From Flavobacterium daemonense (GTDB lineage: Bacteria > Bacteroidota > Bacteroidia > Flavobacteriales > Flavobacteriaceae), in contig NZ_VJYD01000002.1 in the NCBI RefSeq assembly GCF_007341385.1, positions 124,001 through 188,000 of the forward strand: 64,000 bases of DNA, written 5' to 3'. The translations under genes were made by a program, and so were the position numbers. Positions 54,081 to 63,610 of the stretch are shown piece after piece; position 1 is the first letter of the stretch; every line of letters begins with the position of its first letter. A model generated the notes under the pieces. The model had not been told where the DNA came from. It saw only the letters and a list, made by a program, of their open reading frames with translations, and did not search any database.

Positions 54081-55715
54081 TTATTTTTTTGACATTTTTT
54101 CGGCCATAAGCAAAGCGTTGTAAGCATTTACCATTTTAGCAGTTTTTGAAGATTCTACAGATGAAACTGCTTTAGGTGCTTGAATTGAATTTTCATCTTC
54201 TCCTAAAACTACTTTTGAAGGAAGCGCAACTCCAGAATCCATTAAAATTTGCTTAACCTGCACTGCTTTTAATTTTGGATAATAAGAACGAATCAATGCC
54301 GCAACTCCAGCTGCATTTGGCGCCGCCATTGAAGTTCCTTGCAAATATTTGTATTTATTATTTGGAACTGTTGCATAAATCTCTTCTCCCGGAGCAAAAA
54401 CATCAACATTTATTTTTCCGAAATTTGAGAATTTTGCCACTACATTTTCGCCATATTCTTTGTTGATTGCGCCAATAGTGATCACATTATTTGTAAATTC
54501 TTTTACGTTGTCTTTAGAATCATTTGGATAATTGATGTTTTTCGTTTCATCAATATTATATCCGTCATTTCCAGCTGCATGAACAATCAAAACATCTTTT
54601 TTTGCTGCATATGCTAGTGCATCATAAACCCAGTCCTTGTGCGGTGAGAAGCTTTTTCCAAAACTTCCGTTGATTACTTTTGCTCCGTTGTCAACCGCAT
54701 AACGAATTGCCAATGCAATATCTTTATCATACTCATCTCCATCCGGCACTGCTCTTACAGTCAAGATTTCAACATTGTTTGCGACGCCGTCTCCGCCTAA
54801 ATTATTACCACGAACTTGCGCAATAATTCCGGCAACGTGAGTTCCGTGAAGTGCTTTTTCTTTATCTGGACCATAAACAACATTGTTTCCGTAATGATTG
54901 TTTTTGATATCATCAGGATTGTCGCCTACGACTTTTCTTCCGTCGTACTCTTTGTTTAAATTATAATCGATTTCATCGTAAACTTGCTCTCTGTATTCTT
55001 CGAAATCAGCTTCAGGATCAAAAGTCGGACCTGCATTTGTAAAAACTTGCGTCATGACCATTTTTGATCTCGCCACTTTTGGATCTGTAGATGTTAAAGT
55101 GCTTAAATCCTCGATTTTATACGTTTTTTTATTAAGCGCAGTTTGAATCGTTTTATGAACGTCCATTAAAAAATCAACTTGTTCCTTGTTTTTTAAAGCC
55201 TCCTCATATTTCTCATTATATTGTTTTAGAGCTTCTTTATATTGAGCTGAACCATCATCGCCTTTTTTGACTATACGCGTCAATTCAAGATTTTCATGAA
55301 CAGCATTTCCAAGAAAATTCCACCCGTGAATATCATCAACAAAACCGTTTTTATCATCGTCTATTCCATTTCCAGGAATTTCTTTTGGGTTTGTCCAGAT
55401 TTTTCCCTGCAAATCTTCGTGCTCGATATCAATACCAGAATCTACAATTCCTACAATTACTTTTTGACCCGTTTTGCCTTGCAGTAATTCGGCGTAAGCC
55501 CTATCGACACTCATTCCCGGAATAGAATCTTTTATTAAATCAAGATGACTCCATCTCTTCAATTCATTTTCAGTAACTGGCGCCTTTTTAACAACTGCCA
55601 ATGGTGCTTTAATAAATTCTTTAGAAGCAGAAGATTGTGCCTGTAAAGTTGTTCCGCAGCCTGCCAAAACTAATAAAGCAAAAGCAGATAATTTAATAGG
55701 TTTAGTATAACTCAT
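54081..55715 (-). CDS. Subtilisin-family (S8) serine protease lipoprotein
   Basis: 544 residues; lipobox LVLAGC with lipid C20. Catalytic triad: D92 (GIVDSGIDIEHEDL), H290 (ALHGTHVAGI) and S462 (QGTSMAAPNAAG); the oxyanion Asn is in HAAGNDG. The D-to-H distance is 198 residues against about 32 in subtilisin, owing to a charged helical insertion (about 140-275, including KEALKQYNEKYEEALKNKEQ). There is no sorting domain, so it is anchored by lipid in the envelope. A candidate -7 box (TAACTTTG, minus strand 55741-55734) precedes it. Confidence 0.93.
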   Translation of the reverse strand: MSYTKPIKLSAFALLVLAGCGTTLQAQSSASKEFIKAPLAVVKKAPVTENELKRWSHLDLIKDSIPGMSVDRAYAELLQGKTGQKVIVGIVDSGIDIEHEDLQGKIWTNPKEIPGNGIDDDKNGFVDDIHGWNFLGNAVHENLELTRIVKKGDDGSAQYKEALKQYNEKYEEALKNKEQVDFLMDVHKTIQTALNKKTYKIEDLSTLTSTDPKVARSKMVMTQVFTNAGPTFDPEADFEEYREQVYDEIDYNLNKEYDGRKVVGDNPDDIKNNHYGNNVVYGPDKEKALHGTHVAGIIAQVRGNNLGGDGVANNVEILTVRAVPDGDEYDKDIALAIRYAVDNGAKVINGSFGKSFSPHKDWVYDALAYAAKKDVLIVHAAGNDGYNIDETKNINYPNDSKDNVKEFTNNVITIGAINKEYGENVVAKFSNFGKINVDVFAPGEEIYATVPNNKYKYLQGTSMAAPNAAGVAALIRSYYPKLKAVQVKQILMDSGVALPSKVVLGEDENSIQAPKAVSSVESSKTAKMVNAYNALLMAEKMSKK

Positions 55716-56016
55716 GTTATCTTAATTTAATGTCAAAGTTAAAAGATGCGCCTAAATTATGACTTTTTGTTACAAAAAACTAACGATTAACACTGTGTTA
55801 TGATTATTTAAATTTACTTTAAGTAAACTAAAAAAACTAGCATGAACAATCTCTATATCAAATACTTAAAACTAAACTTACAAAAAACAAAAAAACACAG
55901 CCATTTATAGTTTTTTTTCAAAAAATATAGAATAAAATCACGCAATTACGCTTTTCCGTAAGGAATCTCCGCTTAAAAAAGATATTATTGCGCGACCTTA
56001 TTTCTAAAATTATTCT
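55716..56016. other. Divergent intergenic region between protease and LRR genes
   Basis: 301 bp. On the minus strand the box TAACTTTG (55741-55734) suits the protease gene. A near-palindrome TTTACTTTAAGTAAA lies at about 55813-55827, and a small hairpin TTACG/CGTAA at about 55947-55962. No clear plus-strand promoter was found for the LRR gene. Confidence 0.4.
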
Positions 56017-59000
56017 ATGAAAACAAAACTACTCTTGTTGCTGTTTCTGGCAAATTTTTCTATTTATGCGCAGTATACGACAATACCTGATCTTAATTTT
56101 GAAAAAAAACTAATTTCCTTAGGTCTTGATTCTGGCGCTCCAGACGGAAAAATATTGACATCAAACATCAATACAGTAATAAATTTAGATGTCACAGATT
56201 CAGAAATTAAGGATTTAACCGGTATTGAAGATTTTACAGAACTAGTTGGTCTGACATGCAAATTAAACTTACTTACAAAATTAGATTTATCTAAAAATAT
56301 AAAATTAGGCATCTTAGACTGTAGAGGCAATAACTTAACAAGTCTGGATTTTTCAAAACTACCAGCTCTTGTCAGCGTATTTTGTTCAGAAAACTTTTTA
56401 ACTGATCTTGATGTTTCCAAAAATCCAATTTTACAAGGTATTTTTTGCTCTAAGAATGAGCTAATTAGTTTAAATCTAAAAAATGGGAATAACACCAAAT
56501 TTAAAGATCTCTTTTTTGATTTTACAGATAATCCGCATTTAAGTTGTATTGAAGTTGACGACCCAAATTATTCCAACTTAAACTGGGCTGATAATAAAGA
56601 CAAAAATGCCGTTTATTCAAGTTCTTGCGGGCAATCTTATACCAATATTCCAGATAAGAATTTCGAGAATAAATTAATAAACTTAGGAATTGACACTGAT
56701 GGAATAAATGGCCGAGTTTTAACTGCAAATATTATCTCGATTACATCGCTTGATGTTTCTAATAGCTCTATTTCTGATTTATCTGGAATTGAAAATTTTA
56801 TGAGTCTAGTTACTCTAAATGTTTCTAATAATAATTTAACCTCTTTGAAACCCCTTTATTCAAAAAAGCTTAAATTTTTATATTGTAATAATAATCTTTT
56901 AACCGATTTAGATCTAACTAAAAACTCGGATTTAACTACTTTGAATTTTTCAAATAATAAATTATCTGCAGTTGATTTTTGGTACAATTCTTTATTAACT
57001 GACGTAAACGGATCTTCTAATTTATTGACAGGGGTTAACTTTACAAATGCCAATTTGATCAAAACACTTGACCTAAACAACAACCAAATAACTGACCTGC
57101 AATTAAACAACAATAAACTATTAACAGATGTAAATTGTAGTAAAAATTTATTATCGGCTCTAGACATATCTGCTTTAGATCAATTAAAAACGCTTAATGT
57201 TTTCAGCAATCAATTAAAAACATTAGAATGCAAGAACAACAAAATGTTGACGAGTCTTAATTGCGATAATAACTTGCTATCCTCGCTAGATGTTTCCACA
57301 AATAGTAATTTGACCTCTTTATCCTGTCGTAACAATCAACTTATAAATTTAGATGTTTCATTAAATACCTTGTTGAGAGAAATTTTATGTGATTCAAATA
57401 ATTTATTGGAATTAAATTTAAAGAATGGGGCCAACAGTTTATTCACCAACTACTCCTTTAAAAACAATATCAATTTAGAATGTATTCAAGTAGATGATGA
57501 ATTTTATTCTAATACAAACTGGACTAACAGCAAGGACATAACAGCTACATATAACGTTTTATGCGATCCCTACACCTTAATCCCGGATATCAATTTTGAA
57601 AAAAAATTAATTGCTTTAGGTATTGATTCTGGAACCGCAGACGGAAAAGTATTAACTTCAAAAATAAGATTTATAACTTCTTTAGATGTTTCTGGCAGTT
57701 CTATTTTTGATTTAACAGGAATTGAAAAATTTATAAAATTGAAGACACTAAATTGCTCGTCAAATCAATTATCAGATTTAAATATTTCCAAAAACAACGA
57801 TTTAAGTAATCTAATTTGTTCTAATAACAAATTGGGAAGTTTAAATATATCTAATAATAGTAATTTGACCATTTTAAATTGTTCTGCAAACAATTTAAGC
57901 AGTCTTGATGTTTTTGCAAATGTTAAGTTAGAAAAAATCAACTGTGCAAATAATCAATTAACAAATTTAGATGTTTCCAAAAATATAGCGCTGATTTCTT
58001 TAGACTGTTCAAAAAACAAAATCACATTGCTAAATTTAAAAAACGGAAAAAATACGTTAACAAATACATTTGAAACAAATTTTACAAGCAATGCTCCATT
58101 GGCGTGTATTCTTGTTGATAATCCAACTGTTTTTAACACCTCTTGGCTTTCTAAAAAAGATGACTTGGCTAGTTATGGCTCAATTTGTAGTCGTTATACT
58201 TTAATTCCAGATATTAATTTTGAAAAAAAACTAATATCGCTGGGCATCGATTCAGGAAAAGCTGATGGAAAAATTCTTTCAGAAAACATTGAGAGTCTTA
58301 CGTCTCTAAATGTATCAGGAAGCAATATCTCCAATTTAAGTGGCATTGAAGATTTTGTAGCATTAAAGGGATTATATGTTTCACAAAATAACATTACAGT
58401 TCTAGATATTTCTAAGAATACCAAACTAACAGAATTTAGTTGTTCCGAAAATAATCTAAGTACTATAGATATTTCTAAAAATACTTTATTGATTCAATTC
58501 GCATGTTGGGGCAATAAACTGAGTACTGTAGATGTTTCTAAAAATCCTTCATTAAATGTTTTTGAATGTTATAATAACGCAATCACGACTTTAGATATTT
58601 CCAATAACAAAGCACTGGGTTCCATACTATGTTATAACAACAAATTAGAATCTTTAGATGTCTCCCAAAATGCAAATTTATGGTCTATTTCATGTTATTC
58701 TAACAACCTGTCTAAATTAGACATTTCAAAAAATAACTTATTATCGTATTTAGATTTCACTTCAAACAAAATAAAAGATATAGATGTCTCAAAAAATATA
58801 AAATTAAGAGAACTAAGTTTAGACAATAATCAAGTAAATAAATTAGATGTTTCTAAAAACTTGCTTTTGGAAGTTTTGTCAGTTACAAATAACTCCTTGA
58901 CAACATTAGATGTTACTTTAAACAATAAATTAAGATCTTTGAGTTGTTCTACGAATCAATTATCAATCCTTGATGTTTCTAAAAATTTAGATTTAGAATA

Positions 59001-60042
59001 TTTTACTTGTAGTTATAATCAATTGCAAAATCTTGATGTTTTTCAAAATACAAAATTGAAATCAATAGCTTGTTCTGGAAATAAAATAAAAACTTTAAAT
59101 CTCTCTAAAAATGGGCTTCTAACTACAATTATGTGCTCTAATAATAATTTAACTTTTTTGAATATAAAGAATGGAAATAATGCCAATTTGGATTTTATTC
59201 ATACTGGTTATTTAAATTTTGCAAACAATCCAGATTTAACATGCATTCAGGTTGATAATGAAACATATTCTAATACAAAATGGATAAATAAAAAAGACGC
59301 AACAGCTACCTACAATACAAACTGTGGATCTACTCTTGTACTACCAAGCGACAATTTTACTGTAGAAACAAAAGGAGAATCTTGTCTTGGTCAAAACAAT
59401 GGCGAAATAAACATTACTGCAAAAGCAACATATATTTATCAAACAAATATTGGCGGAAAAGCCTATACGTTTAGCAACAACACTCTAAAAGTGTCAAATT
59501 TAATACCCGGAATTTATACAATTTCTATAATTATTCCTGAGGAAAACTATGAACAAATATTTAATGTTACCATTCAGAAAGGTGCAACTATTACTGGAAA
59601 ATCTAGTATAACTGCTAAAAAAGTTGATGTTGAAATTACTGAAGGAACTGCGCCGTTTACTGTATTTATTGATGGTCAAGCACAGTTTGAAACAAACGAT
59701 TCTAGTTTCTCTTTAGATCTTGAAAAAGGCGGTTTATTAGAAGTTGTATCATCAAAAGCCTGCGAAGGAGTTTATTCTAAAAAAATTGCAAGATTAGATA
59801 TCTATGGAACTTTAGCAGCTTATCCAAACCCAACTTCTGGAAGTTTTGAAATCGAAATCCCATCACAGGATAAAGAAGTTACGATCGAATTATACAATTT
59901 TGGAGGTCAACTGGTTTCGGCTAGAAACTACAGCATCGAAAATGGAAAAGTGAAATTGAATCTTGAAGATCAGCCTTCAGGAATTTATGCAGCTAAAATC
60001 TATTTTGAAACTCCGGAATTCGTTAAAATCATAAAAAAATAA
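56017..60042 (+). CDS. Giant modular leucine-rich-repeat surface protein with T9SS sorting domain
   Basis: 1341 residues, signal peptide ending YAQ19. Four homologous modules begin at Y20, Y208, Y519 and Y727. Each opens with a cap like Y-T-x-IPDxNFEKKLIxLGIDSG..DGKxL and ITSLDVSxSxIxDLxGIE, continues with ~21-residue LRRs (LxxLxCSxNxLTxLDVSKN), and closes with LNLKNGxN...C-I-x-VDD..YSNxxW..KD..ATY...C. Module lengths are about 188, 311, 208 and 380 residues, differing by roughly whole LRR numbers. A beta domain (about 1110-1265) and a T9SS type A sorting domain (about 1268-1341, LAAYPNPTSGSFEIEI...GIYAAKIY) follow. Likely a secreted or cell-surface binding or adhesion protein; the ligand is unknown. 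Confidence 0.85.
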   Translation: MKTKLLLLLFLANFSIYAQYTTIPDLNFEKKLISLGLDSGAPDGKILTSNINTVINLDVTDSEIKDLTGIEDFTELVGLTCKLNLLTKLDLSKNIKLGILDCRGNNLTSLDFSKLPALVSVFCSENFLTDLDVSKNPILQGIFCSKNELISLNLKNGNNTKFKDLFFDFTDNPHLSCIEVDDPNYSNLNWADNKDKNAVYSSSCGQSYTNIPDKNFENKLINLGIDTDGINGRVLTANIISITSLDVSNSSISDLSGIENFMSLVTLNVSNNNLTSLKPLYSKKLKFLYCNNNLLTDLDLTKNSDLTTLNFSNNKLSAVDFWYNSLLTDVNGSSNLLTGVNFTNANLIKTLDLNNNQITDLQLNNNKLLTDVNCSKNLLSALDISALDQLKTLNVFSNQLKTLECKNNKMLTSLNCDNNLLSSLDVSTNSNLTSLSCRNNQLINLDVSLNTLLREILCDSNNLLELNLKNGANSLFTNYSFKNNINLECIQVDDEFYSNTNWTNSKDITATYNVLCDPYTLIPDINFEKKLIALGIDSGTADGKVLTSKIRFITSLDVSGSSIFDLTGIEKFIKLKTLNCSSNQLSDLNISKNNDLSNLICSNNKLGSLNISNNSNLTILNCSANNLSSLDVFANVKLEKINCANNQLTNLDVSKNIALISLDCSKNKITLLNLKNGKNTLTNTFETNFTSNAPLACILVDNPTVFNTSWLSKKDDLASYGSICSRYTLIPDINFEKKLISLGIDSGKADGKILSENIESLTSLNVSGSNISNLSGIEDFVALKGLYVSQNNITVLDISKNTKLTEFSCSENNLSTIDISKNTLLIQFACWGNKLSTVDVSKNPSLNVFECYNNAITTLDISNNKALGSILCYNNKLESLDVSQNANLWSISCYSNNLSKLDISKNNLLSYLDFTSNKIKDIDVSKNIKLRELSLDNNQVNKLDVSKNLLLEVLSVTNNSLTTLDVTLNNKLRSLSCSTNQLSILDVSKNLDLEYFTCSYNQLQNLDVFQNTKLKSIACSGNKIKTLNLSKNGLLTTIMCSNNNLTFLNIKNGNNANLDFIHTGYLNFANNPDLTCIQVDNETYSNTKWINKKDATATYNTNCGSTLVLPSDNFTVETKGESCLGQNNGEINITAKATYIYQTNIGGKAYTFSNNTLKVSNLIPGIYTISIIIPEENYEQIFNVTIQKGATITGKSSITAKKVDVEITEGTAPFTVFIDGQAQFETNDSSFSLDLEKGGLLEVVSSKACEGVYSKKIARLDIYGTLAAYPNPTSGSFEIEIPSQDKEVTIELYNFGGQLVSARNYSIENGKVKLNLEDQPSGIYAAKIYFETPEFVKIIKK

Positions 60043-60044
60043 AA

Positions 60045-60740
60045 ATGAAGAATTTTATATATCTCTCAATTATCAGCTTAGTTTTTATTTCTTGCAGTGG
60101 TAGCTCAGATGATCCCGTTACACCACCAATAACAAACACCGCTCCAACTGTTCCAACATTAGTTGGTCCAGTTGACAACAAACTTTGTTTAGACAATACG
60201 GTTTCTTTTCAATGGAACAAAGCCACAGATAAAGAAAATGATGCTATCACTTATCAAATTCAGGTCGCAAAAGACAATACTTTTGCTCAAATCGAAAAAA
60301 CTTTTGATGGTGCTGACAATGTGGCTTCTTTTGTATTAAGCAAAAACACGGCTTATTACTGGAGAATAAAAGCAACGGATGCTAAAGGATTAGCAAGTGC
60401 ATATTCGGCTACTTTCAAATTTTATACTTCTGGAGATGCTGTTGTAAATCATTTGCCTTTTGCTCCAGAATTAGTACAGCCAATTATGAATGCTGCTTTA
60501 AGCACTACTACTGCAACCTTAAAATGGACAGCTTCTGATGTTGATACTGCAGATGTTTTGACTTATGATGTTTATTTTGGAACGGCGAATCCGCCAACTG
60601 CTAAAGCAAGTGAAAACCAAGGAGCGAATTCACTTGATGTAACTATAGAACCTGGCAAACAATATTTCTGGAGAGTTGTTGTAAAAGACAATAAAGGCGG
60701 AGAAACTGTTGGTCAAGTTTGGAAATTTAAAACCAATTAA
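60045..60740 (+). CDS. Fn3-like two-domain lipoprotein co-transcribed with the LRR protein
   Basis: 231 residues; lipobox LVFISC with lipid C17. Two Fn3-like beta-sandwich domains (about 33-128, VPTLVGPVDNKLCLDNTVSFQWNKATDKENDAITYQIQVA...YYWRIKATDAKG, and 137-231, APELVQPIMN...LKWTASDVDTADVLTYDVYFG...YFWRVVVKDNKGG). Both end with the W-R-(I/V)-x-x-x-D-x-K-G pattern. It begins two bases after the LRR gene stop, so the two are one operon and may act together at the outer membrane. Confidence 0.82.
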   Translation: MKNFIYLSIISLVFISCSGSSDDPVTPPITNTAPTVPTLVGPVDNKLCLDNTVSFQWNKATDKENDAITYQIQVAKDNTFAQIEKTFDGADNVASFVLSKNTAYYWRIKATDAKGLASAYSATFKFYTSGDAVVNHLPFAPELVQPIMNAALSTTTATLKWTASDVDTADVLTYDVYFGTANPPTAKASENQGANSLDVTIEPGKQYFWRVVVKDNKGGETVGQVWKFKTN

Positions 60741-60767
60741 CATTTTTTAACCACAATTTAATTAACC

Positions 60768-60808
60768 AAAAAATCCTATTTTCATTTATTTGAAAATGGG
60801 ATTTTTTT
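60768..60808 (+). terminator. Terminator of the LRR-Fn3 operon
   Basis: A 17-nt arm (60768-60784, core ATCCTATTTTCA) pairs with 60791-60807 (TGAAAATGGGAT core) with one G-U pair, ending in seven T. Confidence 0.85.
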
Positions 60809-60884
60809 ATATTTCTGTTTTTCATTACGTTTTTATTTCTAACTTTAGTCTTACAAGCTGATTTCCAAAGAAATAAAACCCAAT

Positions 60885-61904
60885 ATGAAGAAAATCATAC
60901 TTTTATTTTTTCTTTTATTTTTCTTCAAAGCCAGTGCACAGACCTGCGATACGCTAGTATTGAAAAACAACGATATTCTTGTGGGCGAAATAAAAATAAT
61001 GAACAAAGGCGTTGTTCAAATCGAAACCGATTACAGCAAAGATGATTTTAAACTGGAATGGAAATATGTAAAAAATATTGGTTCAGAAAGAGTCCATATT
61101 ATCAATTTGACCAATGGAGTTTTGTTAAACGGAATAATTTCGAAAATCAAAGCGCCTAATAAATGCGAAATTACAAATGTCGAAACTCAGACCAAATCTA
61201 TTGTTGATCTTACGGATATTGTTTACATAAAACCTGTCGATGAAAGTTTTTGGGACCGACTCGACGCCAGTTTTGACGTGGGAATAAAATTGACCAAAGC
61301 CCAAAATTTACAGCAATTAACTGCAAACGTAAACTTAGGCTACACGGCAAAAAGATGGTATGGCACAGCAATGTACAAACATCTGCAATCTACTCAGGAC
61401 GAGAGCGATCCAATTCGTAGGATTGATTCCGAATTAAGTTATGTTCATTTGCTTCCAAAAGATTATTTTATTCCGTTATCAGTAACCACTTTATCAAATA
61501 CCGAACAAGATATCAAGCTTCGAGTCATTTCAAAAGCAGGATATGGAAAATATCTCATGCACAGCAACAAAAAATATTGGGGAGTTGCCTCTGGATTGTC
61601 GTTCAACCATGAACGTTATACCGAAACAGAGGAGGCAAATAAAAGTTTGGAGCTGTTTTTAGGAACGGATTTCAACTTATATGACATTGGCGATTTCAGC
61701 ATCCAGACTAAAGCCACCGTTTTTCCGAGTATTACGGAAAGCAAAAGGGTCCGTACTGATTTTTCTTTAGATACAAAATACGATCTTCCTCTGGATTTTT
61801 TCATCAAGCTGTCGTTTGTTTATAATTATGACAATAAGCCAAAACCTGGTTCCCCAAAAGACGACTATGTTTTCCAGACCACCTTTGGATGGAAATTAGA
61901 TTAA
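60885..61904 (+). CDS. DUF481 (YdiY-like) outer-membrane protein
   Basis: 339 residues with signal peptide MKKIILLFFLLFFFKASAQ. The N-terminal ~100 residues are a small beta domain with two similar halves (DTLVLKNNDILVGEIKIMNKGVVQIET and VHIINLTNGVLLNGIISKIKAPNKCEIT). The C-terminal DUF481 region (about 115-339) has alternating amphipathic strands ending in W-K-L-D, as expected for a beta barrel. Function unknown. Monocistronic. Confidence 0.8.
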   Translation: MKKIILLFFLLFFFKASAQTCDTLVLKNNDILVGEIKIMNKGVVQIETDYSKDDFKLEWKYVKNIGSERVHIINLTNGVLLNGIISKIKAPNKCEITNVETQTKSIVDLTDIVYIKPVDESFWDRLDASFDVGIKLTKAQNLQQLTANVNLGYTAKRWYGTAMYKHLQSTQDESDPIRRIDSELSYVHLLPKDYFIPLSVTTLSNTEQDIKLRVISKAGYGKYLMHSNKKYWGVASGLSFNHERYTETEEANKSLELFLGTDFNLYDIGDFSIQTKATVFPSITESKRVRTDFSLDTKYDLPLDFFIKLSFVYNYDNKPKPGSPKDDYVFQTTFGWKLD

Positions 61905-61916
61905 AGGTTCAAAATA

Positions 61917-61948
61917 AAAAAAGGACTGTCAAAAATGACAGCCCTTTC
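61917..61948. terminator. Terminator between DUF481 and the TPR-like operon
   Basis: CTGTCA (61925-61930) pairs with TGACAG (61935-61940), extended by AAAGG/CCTTT with single-base bulges. It lies between convergent genes. Confidence 0.65.
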
Positions 61949-61972
61949 TTCAAATTGTAATTAAAAAGCAAA

Positions 61973-63604
61973 TTATGAGTTACCACATAATTTAGTGTAA
62001 TCGTCAAACATTTTGATGTACGTTTCTTTATTTTCAAAATCGTAGTCTCCTTTATCAATACTCTCAATCATTGCAGGACAATCAGAGAAATATTCTTTTA
62101 ATGCTTTTCTTCTTCCTAAGAAAACTGGTGGAATGAAGAATTCATCTTCAACTGTTTTTTTCAAAGTATAAGCATCTTGTGGAAAGAATTCATGGAACAA
62201 TGAAACTTTCGTACCTTTTTTAACTTCTTCAAACATCGAGTATCTTTTTGTATTTACGTCGCTGCTTATGCCTACTCCTCTTCCTGTTTTACCTACAATA
62301 TATAGTCTGCCTTCGTTATCTTTGATATTAACTACTTTTTTCAAGTTCGTTTTTTCTGGCTTTTTTTGTCCTTCAACATAAATTCTTACCGAACTTTTTT
62401 CTGAACCAATACCGTCGACCAATGATCTAAAAGCAGAAGCCGTTTGCTCCGTTCTTAAATCAACCAACTCAGGGTAATCACTGATAATTCTAACTTTACC
62501 TTTCCAAACCTTAGAATCAGTATCTAAAACTTCTCCATCAAATTCAGCATATCTAAAAGCTGTCTCTGCTTTTTTGTAAGATGGCAAAACTGGTTCCTGA
62601 GCAATTGCTTCAATCGTAAATGCTTTTTCAGTAAGTTTTTTGTATTTATCGATATCTTCTATTAGACCTGTAATGTATGGATGGTCTTTTCTCATACCAA
62701 AAAATGATTTTTCATTTTCTTTAATTCCTGGCAAATACTTCGCAGCTTCTTCCGTATTTCCTAAAAGGATATAAGTACCAGCTAAATTGTAATTAGCGCT
62801 AAATCTGATATTTTTTGCTAAATCCTCATCCGCTTTATCTTCAAAATTTACAAGTTCTTTCCAGTATTTTTGAGCCTCTCCAAATAAATCTGCCCAGTTT
62901 TCTCTATCAACATCAACCAAAGTTGGTAATACCTGAAGTGATTGATTGTATTCATCAATATTAAATGTTGATTTTGATTTTTTCTTTTTTTCCAGATCAG
63001 AATATCTTAAGTTCGTGATTTTTGGACCATAAAGATAAAACGCTTCAAACTCTTCCATCATGCTGTAAAAATTATCAGTCAAGATTTTGTACGTTAAATT
63101 ATCATATGTCTCTTTTGGATCTATAACAAACATGCAAACTTTAGGAGTAGTATATCTTTTGTAAATTAACTTTCCTGTTTTGTCAAATATTTCTAAGTTA
63201 GATTCCATACCAATATAATATGCTGGAGCATTTTGATATGAATTTTGTACATAATCTTCATCGTTTACAAGCTCAAAACGAGTCAAATTGTATTTTACTT
63301 TAAATTCGCCGTCTTTTTGTTTTTTCAAACCTGAAATATTAAATGCTTCATAATATTTCTCCTGTGAAAATGGAATTTTTCTGTTATTCATACTTTTTTC
63401 CAATCCAGGAGCAAGGTCCAGAATCATTTCGTATGATTTGTATTTTCCGTATTGTGGATCCTTTGGTGGCACTGGTCCGCGTAAGTTCAATGCATTTAAT
63501 ATCGATCCAGGTTTCCAACTGAACCAACCATTGCCTTGAGCACTTACAGTTTGTGTGATACTCGCAAGTACCATTAATAAAATAACTCTAGTAAAATTTT
63601 TCAT
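61973..63604 (-). CDS. Exported protein of unknown function with TPR-like centre
   Basis: 543 residues, signal peptide MKNFTRVILLMVLASITQTVSAQ. I do not recognise a family. The N-terminal region (about 45-200) is alpha/beta (PKDPQYGKYKSYEMILDLAPGLEK...). The middle (about 235-320) has a TPR-like helix pair, IRFSANYNLAGTYILLGNTEEAAKYL, and a second part (about 355-450) is beta-rich. The C-terminal ~90 residues end ...YTKLCGNS without a sorting signal. The TPR-like segment resembles one in the gene just upstream (MRYSAYYNLAVIYLMLDQPEKTIAE), so both may belong to one expanded group. Spacing to that gene is 6 bp: one operon. Confidence 0.65.
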   Translation of the reverse strand: MKNFTRVILLMVLASITQTVSAQGNGWFSWKPGSILNALNLRGPVPPKDPQYGKYKSYEMILDLAPGLEKSMNNRKIPFSQEKYYEAFNISGLKKQKDGEFKVKYNLTRFELVNDEDYVQNSYQNAPAYYIGMESNLEIFDKTGKLIYKRYTTPKVCMFVIDPKETYDNLTYKILTDNFYSMMEEFEAFYLYGPKITNLRYSDLEKKKKSKSTFNIDEYNQSLQVLPTLVDVDRENWADLFGEAQKYWKELVNFEDKADEDLAKNIRFSANYNLAGTYILLGNTEEAAKYLPGIKENEKSFFGMRKDHPYITGLIEDIDKYKKLTEKAFTIEAIAQEPVLPSYKKAETAFRYAEFDGEVLDTDSKVWKGKVRIISDYPELVDLRTEQTASAFRSLVDGIGSEKSSVRIYVEGQKKPEKTNLKKVVNIKDNEGRLYIVGKTGRGVGISSDVNTKRYSMFEEVKKGTKVSLFHEFFPQDAYTLKKTVEDEFFIPPVFLGRRKALKEYFSDCPAMIESIDKGDYDFENKETYIKMFDDYTKLCGNS

Positions 63605-63610
63605 GAATTT

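Noticed and set aside
56064..58424. Several minus-strand open frames within the LRR gene
   Set aside because: They repeat in register with the LRR units, as expected for antisense of a repetitive gene, and overlap a convincing plus-strand protein.
56300..59150. Regular ~63-bp periodicity that could suggest a CRISPR-like or satellite array
   Set aside because: The period equals 21 codons of an intact LRR protein and the copies diverge at silent positions; there are no unique spacers.
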